Source of the DNA: Fragum whitleyi
Lineage: Eukaryota; Mollusca; Bivalvia; Cardiida; Cardiidae
Direction of reading: 5' to 3'
Length of the DNA stretch: 64,000 nucleotides
Assembly: GCA_948146395.1 (NCBI GenBank)
Contig: OX411549.1
Location: forward strand, 22,452,990 to 22,516,989
Position numbers and translations under genes: made by a program. The notes under the pieces are model-generated. The model searched no databases. It saw nothing but the letters and a program-made list of their open reading frames with translations, and was not told the origin of the DNA. Positions within the stretch are counted from its first letter, which is position 1; each line of letters starts with the position of its first letter. Shown in pieces: positions 57,974 through 64,000 of this stretch.

Positions 57974-60900
57974 GTTGCAGGTTCAGATGGTCCTCCGGTC
58001 ACTCGCGCGAGCCCAGGTCAGGCAGCACAGCAGAAAGGTATGCGGTTCGCGTTTGAAAAGACCAAAACAAGCCCAATTACTTCACTTTTGGGCCACTTGG
58101 TACGCAGTTTTTCTACCCCTTAGGCTTGACCTATCGACCCGGAACTCTGGGCATTGCAGGTTGGGGTGGTCCCCTGGTCTGTCGCGTGAGCCCAGACCAG
58201 ACCGCACGCCCGGAGCCAATGCTCTATGCCGCCCAAATTGGCATACCTGGCCAAACGGGTCGACCTTGACCTTGACTGATCGACCCGAAACTCGGAGCGT
58301 TGCAGGTTCAGGTGGTCCCGTGGTCGCATGCACGAGCCCAGGTCAGACCGCACAGCAGAAGGGTATGCGGTTCGCGCTTGAAAAGACCAAAACAGGCCCA
58401 AAGGCCTTGACTGTTGGCAACTTGGTAGGCAGTTTTCTACCCCTTTGCCTTGACCCATCGACCCGAAACTCGGAGTGTTGCAGGTTCGGGTGGTCCCCTG
58501 GTCACTCGCGCGAGCCCAGGTCAGATCGCTCAGCCCAAGGGTACGCGGTTCACTGCTGAAAAACCCTAACATACCCAAAGGCCTTGACTGTTGGCAACTT
58601 GGTAGGCAGTTTTCTACCCCTTTGCCTTGACCCATCGACCCGAAACTCGGAGCGTTGCAGGTTCAGAAGGTCCCCCGGTCACTCGCGCGAGCCCAGGTCA
58701 GGCAGCACAGCAGAAAGGTATGCGGTTCGCGTTTGAAAAGACCGAAACAAGCCCAATTACTTCACTTTTGGGCCACTTGGTACGCAGTTTTTCTACCCCT
58801 TAGGCTTGACCTATCGACCCGGAACTCTGGGCATTGCAGGTTGGGGTGGTCCCCTGGTCTGTCGCGCGAGCCCAGACCAGACCACATGAACGGAGCCAAT
58901 GCTCTATGCCGCCCAAATTGGCATACCTGGCCAAACGGGTCGACCTTGACCTTGACTGATCGACCCGAAACTCGGAGCGTTGCAGGTTCAGGTGGTCCCG
59001 TGGTTGCATGCGCGAGCCCAGGTCAGACCGCACAGCAGAAGGGTATGCGGTTCGCGCTTGAAAAGACCAAAACAGGCCCAAAGGCCTTGACTGTTGGCAA
59101 CTTGGTAGGCAGTTTTCTACCCCTTTGCCTTGACCCATCGACCCGAAACTCGGAGTGTTGCAGGTTCGGGTCGTCCCCTGGTCACTCGCGCGAGCCCAGG
59201 TCAGATCGCTCAGCCCAAGGGTACGCGGTTCACTGCTTAAAAACCCTAACATACCCAAAGGCCTTGACTGTTGGCAACTTGGTAGGCAGTTTTCTACCCC
59301 TTTGCCTTGACCCATCGACCCGAAACTCGGAGCGTTGCAGGTTCAGATGGTCCCCCGGTCACTCGCGCGAGCCCAGGTCAGGCAGCACAGCAGAAAGGTA
59401 TGCGGTTCGCGTTTGAAAAGACCAAAACAAGCCCAATTACTTCACTTTTGGGCCACTTGGTACGCAGTTTTTCTAAACCTTAGGCTTGACCTATCGACCC
59501 CGAACTCTGGGCATTGCAGGTTGGGGTGGTCCCCTGGTCTGTCGCGCAAGCCCAGATAAGACCGCATGCCCGGAGCCAATGCTCTATGCCGCCCAAATTG
59601 GCATACCTGGCCAAACGGGTCGACCTTGACCTTGACTGATCGACCTGAAACTCGGAGCGTTGCAGGTTCAGGTGGTCCCGTGGTCGCATGCGCGAGCCCA
59701 GGTCAGACCGCACAGCAGAAGGGTATGCGGTTCGCGCTTGAAAAGACCAAAACAGGCCCAAAGGCCTTGACTGTTGGCAACTTGGTAGGCAGTTTTCTAC
59801 CCCTTTGCCTTGACCCATCGACCCGAAACTTGGAGTGTTGCAGGTTCGGGTGGTCCCCTGGTCACTCGCGCGAGCCCAGGTCAGATCGCTCAGCCCAAGG
59901 GTACGCGGTTCACTGCTGAAAAACCCTAACATACCCAAAGGCCTTGACTGTTGGCAACTTGGTAGGCAGTTTTCTACCCCTTTGCCTTGACCCATCGACC
60001 CGAAACTCGGAGCGTTGCAGGTTCAGATGGTCCCCCGGTCACTCGCGCGAGCCCAGGTCAGGCAGCACAGCCGAAAGGTATGCAGTTCGCGTTTGAAAAG
60101 ACCAAAACAAGCCCAATTACTTCACTTTTGGGCCACTTGGTACGCAGTTTTTCTACCCCTTAGGCTTGACCTATTGACCCGGAACTCTGGGCATTGCAGG
60201 TTGGGGTGGTCCCCTGGTCTGTCGCGCGAGCCCAGACCAGACCGCACGCCCGGAGCCAATGCTCTATGCCGCCCAAATTGGCATACCTGGCCAAACGGGT
60301 CGACCTTGACCTTGACTGATCGACCCGAAACTCGGAGCGTTGCAGGTTCAGGTGGTCCCGTGGTCGCATGCGCGAGCCCAGGTCAGACCGCACAGCAGAA
60401 GGGTATGCGGTTCGCGCTTGAAAAGACCAAAACAGGCCCAAAGGCCTTGACTGTTGGCAACTTGGTAGGCAGTTTTCTACCCCTTTGCCTTGACCCATCG
60501 ACCCGAAACTCGGAGTGTTGCAGGTTCGGGTCGTCCCCTGGTCACTCGCGCGAGCCCAGGTCAGATCGCTCAGCCCAAGGGTACGCGGTTCACTGCTGAA
60601 AAACCCTAACATACCCAAAGGCCTTGACTGTTGGCAACTTGGTAGGCAGTTTTCTACCCCTTTGCCTTGACCCATCGACCCGAAACTCGGAGCGTTGCAG
60701 GTTCAGATGGTCCCCCGGTCACTTGCGCGAGCCCAGGTCAGGCAGCACAGCAGAAAGGTATGCGGTTCGCGTTTGAAAAGACCAAAACAAGCCCAATTAC
60801 TTCACTTTTGGGCCACTTGGCACGCAGTTTTTCTACCCCTTAGGCTTGACCTATCGACCCGGAACTCTGGGCATTGCAGGTTGGGGTGGTCCCCTGGTCT

Positions 60901-63413
60901 GTCGCGTGAGCCCAGACCAGACCGCACGCCCAGAGCCAATGCTCTATGCCGCCCAAATTGGCATACCTGGCCAAACGGGTCGACCTTGACCTTGACTGAT
61001 CGACCCGAAACTCGGAGCGTTGCAGGTTCAGGTGGTCCCGTGGTCGCATGCGCGAGCCCAGGTCAGACCCCACAGCAGAAGGGTATGCGGTTCGCGCTTG
61101 AAAAGACCAAAACAGGCCGAAAGGCCTTGACTGTTGGCAACTTGGTATGCAGTTTTCTACCCCTTTGCCTTGACCCATCGACCCGAAACTCGGAGTGTTG
61201 CAGGTTCGGGTGGTCCCCTGGTCACTCGCGCGAGCCCAGGTCAGATCGCTCAGCCCAAGGGTACGCGGTTCACTGCTGAAAAACCCTAACATACCCAAAG
61301 GCCTTGACTGTTGGCAACTTGGTAGGCAGTTTTCTACCCCTTTGCCTTGACCCATCGCCCCGAAACTCGGAGCGTTGCAGGTTCAGATGGTCCCCCGGTC
61401 ACTCGCGCGAGCCCAGGTCAGGCAGCACAGCAGAAAGGTATGCGGTTCGCGTTTGAAAAGACCAAAACAAGCCCAATTACTTCACTTTTGGGCCACTTGG
61501 TACGCAGATTTTCTACCCCTTAGGCTTGACCTATCGACCCGGAACTCTGGGCATTGCAGGTTGGGGTGGTCCCCTGGTCTGTCGCGCGAGCCCAGACCAG
61601 ACCGCACGCCCGGAGCCAATGCTCTATGCCGCCCAAATTGGCATACCTGGCCAAACGGGTCGACCTTGACCTTGACTGATCGACCCGAAACTCGGAGCGT
61701 TGCAGGTTCAGGTGGTCCCGTGGTCGCATGCTCGAGCCCAGGTCAGACCGCACAGCAGAAGGGTATGCGGTTCGCGTTTGAAAAGACCAAAACAGGCCCA
61801 AAGGCCTTGACTGTTGGCAACTTGGTAGGCAGTTTTCTACCCCTTTGCCTTGACCCATCGACCCGAAACTCGGAGTGTTGCAGGTTCGGGTGGTCCCCTG
61901 GTCACTCGCGTGAGCCCAGGTCAGATCGCTCAGCCCAAGGGTACGCGGTTCACTGCTGAAAAACCCTAACATACCCAAAGGCCTTGACTGTTGGCAACTT
62001 GGTAGGCAGTTTTCTACCCCTTTGCCTTGACCCATCGACCCGAAACTCGGAGCGTTGCAGGTTCAGATGGTCCCCCGGTCACTCGCGCGAGCCCAGGTCA
62101 GGCAGCACAGCAGAAAGGTATGCGGTTCGCGTTTGAAAAGACCAAAACAAGCCCAATTACTTCACTTTTGGGCCACTTGGTACGCAGTTTTTCTACCCCT
62201 TAGGCTTGACCTATCGACCCGGAACTCTGGGCATTGCAGGTTGGGGTTGTCCCCTGGTCTGTCGCGCGAGTCCAGACCAGACCGCACGCCCGGAGCCAAT
62301 GCTCTATGCCGCCCAAATTGGCATACCTGGCCAAACGGGTCGACCTTGACCTTGACAGATCGACCCGAAACTCGGAGCGTTGCAGGTTCAGGTGGTCCCG
62401 TGGTCGCATGCGCGAGTCCAGGTCAGACCGCACAGCAGAAGGGTATGCGGTTCGCGCTTGAAAAGACCAAAACAGGCCCAAAGGCCTTGACTGTTGGCAA
62501 CTTGGTAGGCAGTTTTCTACCCCTTTGCCTTGACCCATCGACCCGAAACTCGGAGTGTTGCAGGTTCGGGTGGTCCCCTGGTCACTCGCGCGAGCCCAGG
62601 TCAGATCGCTCAGCCCAAGGGTACGCGGTTCACTGCTGAAAAACCCTAACATACCCAAAGGCCTTGACTGTGGGCAACTTGGTAGGCAGTTTTCTACCCC
62701 TTTGCCTTGACCCATCGACCCGAAACTCGGAGCGTTGCAGGTTCAGATGGTCCCCCGGTCACTCGCGCGAGCCCAGGTCAGGCAGCACAGCAGAAAGGTA
62801 TGCGGTTCGCGTTTGAAAAGACCAAAACAAGCCCAATTACTTCACTTTTGGGCCACTTGGTACGCAGTTTTTCTACCCCTTAGGCTTGACCTATCGACCC
62901 GGAACTCTGGGCATTGCAGGTTGGGGTGGTCCCCTGGTCTGTCGTGCGAGCCCAGACCAGACCGCACGCCCGGAGCCAATGCTCTATGCCGCCCAAATTG
63001 GCATACCTGGCCAAACGGGTCGACCTTGACCTTGACTGATCGACCCGAAACTCGGAGCGTTGCAGGTTCAGGTGGTTCCTTGGTCGCATGCGCGAGCCCA
63101 GGTCAGACCGCACAGCAGAAGGGTATGCGGTTCGCGCTTGAAAAGACCAAAACAGGCCCAAAGGCCTTGACTGTTGGCAACTTGGTAGGCAGTTTTCTAC
63201 CCCTTTGCCTTGACCCATCGACCCGAAACTAGGAGTGTTGCAGGTTCGGGTGGTCCCCTGGTCACTCGCGCGAGCCCAGGTCAGATCGCTCAGCCCAAGG
63301 GTACGCGGTTCACTGCTGAAAAACCCTAACATACCCAAAGGCCTTGACTGTTGGCAACTTGGTAGGCAGTTTTCTACCCCTTTGCCTTGACCCATCGACC
63401 CGAAACTCGGAGC
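57974..63413 (+). repeat. Eight regular 680-bp HOR units
   Basis: Units start at 57974, 58654, 59334, 60014, 60694, 61374, 62054 and 62734. Notable copy-specific changes are CACATGAACGG at 58884-58890 and CTTAAAAACC in D of unit 58654 (loss of the usual TGA), CTAAACCTT at 59476-59477 and AGATAAGACC at 59557-59558 in unit 59334, and GAGTCCAG in both B and C of unit 62054. Confidence 0.94.
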
Positions 63414-64000
63414 GTTGCAGGTTCAGATGGTCCCCCGGTCACTCGCGCGAGCCCAGGTCAGGCAGCACAGCAGAAAGGTATGCGGTTCGCGTTTGAAAAG
63501 ACCAAAACAAGCCCAATTACTTCACTTTTGGGCCACTTGGTACGCAGTTTTTCTACCCCTTAGGCTTGACCTATCGACCCGGAACTCTGGGCATTGCAGG
63601 TTGGGGTGGTCCCCTGGTCTGTCGCGCGAGCCCAGACCAGACCGCACGCCCGGAGCCAATGCTCTATGCCGCCCAAATTGGCATACCTGGCCAAACGGGT
63701 CGACCTTGACCTTGACTGATCGACCCGAAACTCGGAGCGTTGCAGGTTTAGGTGGTCCCGTGGTCGCATGCGCGAGCCCAGGTCAGACCGCACAGCAGAA
63801 GGGTATGCCGTTCGCGCTTGAAAAGACCAAAACAGGCCCAAAGGCCTTGACTGTTGGCAAGTTGGTAGGCAGTTTTCTACCCCTTTGCCTTGACCCATCG
63901 ACCCGAAACTTGGAGTGTTGCAGGTTCGGGTGGTCCCCTGGTCACTCGCGCGAGCCCAGGTCAGATCGCTCAGCCCAAGGGTACGCGGTTCACTGCTGAA
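63414..64000 (+). repeat. Partial HOR unit at the right edge
   Basis: A (63414-63592), B (63593-63738) and C (63739-63916) are complete. D is cut by the window edge after 84 bp (63917-64000). The array continues to the right of the window. Confidence 0.95.

Larger units (their letters stand above)
1..64000 (+). repeat. Satellite DNA array, 680-bp four-monomer higher-order repeat
   Basis: The phrase GTTGCAGGTTC (or ATTGCAGGTT in monomer B) returns every 146-179 bp across the window, always in the same orientation. Four monomer types follow in fixed order A-B-C-D, and the four-monomer set returns every 680 bp. I placed 92 complete units plus two edge fragments; summing their lengths reproduces the 62,910 bp between 504 and 63413. 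Most units differ from their neighbours by only a few bases, so the array is highly homogenised. There is no unique sequence, inserted mobile element or inversion. Known biology: nucleosome-length monomers arranged in HORs are typical of centromeric and pericentromeric or subtelomeric heterochromatin in eukaryotes. Inference: a centromeric or heterochromatic satellite of a eukaryote, perhaps a plant. The chromosomal position cannot be read from the window, because neither array edge is present. Confidence 0.97.

Noticed and set aside
1..64000. CRISPR array
   Set aside because: There are no short conserved repeats separated by unique spacers. The whole period is repeated with high identity, and no cas genes are present.
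1..64000. CENP-B box
   Set aside because: I checked places with TTCG or CCCG on both strands, including GGTTCGCGCTTG, GGTTCGGGTGG, CCCGAAACTCGG and CCCCCGGTCACTCG, against the pattern TTCGnnnnAnnCGGG. None has the required A and CGGG spacing.
1..64000. Ribosomal DNA spacer subrepeats or a tRNA/5S gene cluster
   Set aside because: No rRNA or tRNA sequence, 5S internal control region or pol III terminator pattern was recognised in the repeat. A spacer would be bounded by rRNA genes within 64 kb.
1..64000. Bacterial, phage or plasmid origin
   Set aside because: There are no genes, operons or ribosome-binding sites at all. A 64-kb satellite with HOR structure and CpG-transition decay is a eukaryotic pattern.

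Overview
The whole 64 kb window is one uninterrupted tandem satellite DNA array. I find no protein-coding gene, RNA gene, transposable element or unique sequence in it. Every base belongs to a head-to-tail repeat in one orientation. The basic period is 680 bp, and each 680-bp higher-order repeat (HOR) contains four related monomers in fixed order: A (179 bp), B (146 bp), C (178 bp) and D (177 bp). Measured from the start of monomer A, there are 92 complete HOR units (first at 504, last complete one ending at 63413), with a partial unit at each edge. Seventy-six of the 92 are exactly 680 bp. The other 16 differ by single-base indels, by 3-, 6- or 55-bp deletions, or by loss or gain of whole monomers. 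Monomer D is about 58% GC by hand count.

This is the architecture of a eukaryotic centromeric or heterochromatic satellite: nucleosome-scale monomers of 177-179 bp, a multimeric HOR, and local duplication blocks. Many copy-specific changes are C-to-T or G-to-A at CpG sites, as expected for methylated DNA. Monomer D carries a plant-type telobox (AAACCCTAA), and GC-rich satellites of about 180 bp are known in plants (the roughly 181-bp citrus family is one example). I therefore lean weakly towards a plant, but I do not recognise the family and cannot name the species.

Layout: 1-503 partial unit (B-C-D); 504-7303 ten regular units; 7304-8337 hexamer A-B-C-D-D-D; 8338-10377 three regular units; 10378-21080 a rearranged block with 625-bp and 674-bp units, a 1,979-bp three-unit block present twice, and a 2,040-bp super-repeat; 21081-28560 eleven regular units; 28561-29063 a unit lacking D; 29064-36542 a five-unit (3,401-bp) tandem duplication; 36543-42513 a scrambled zone with an 855-bp unit, a 1,036-bp unit and a third partial copy of the preceding block; 42514-57470 twenty-two near-regular units; 57471-57973 another unit lacking D; 57974-64000 eight regular units and a partial one.

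The content of interest is the record of satellite evolution: unequal exchange, gene conversion between monomers, nested segmental duplications, and an unexpected set of adjacent double-base substitutions (often CC to AA or GG to TT) seen only right of about 28 kb. The many long open frames on both strands are by-products of a repeat with few stop codons and are not annotated as genes. I found no previously undescribed gene system.
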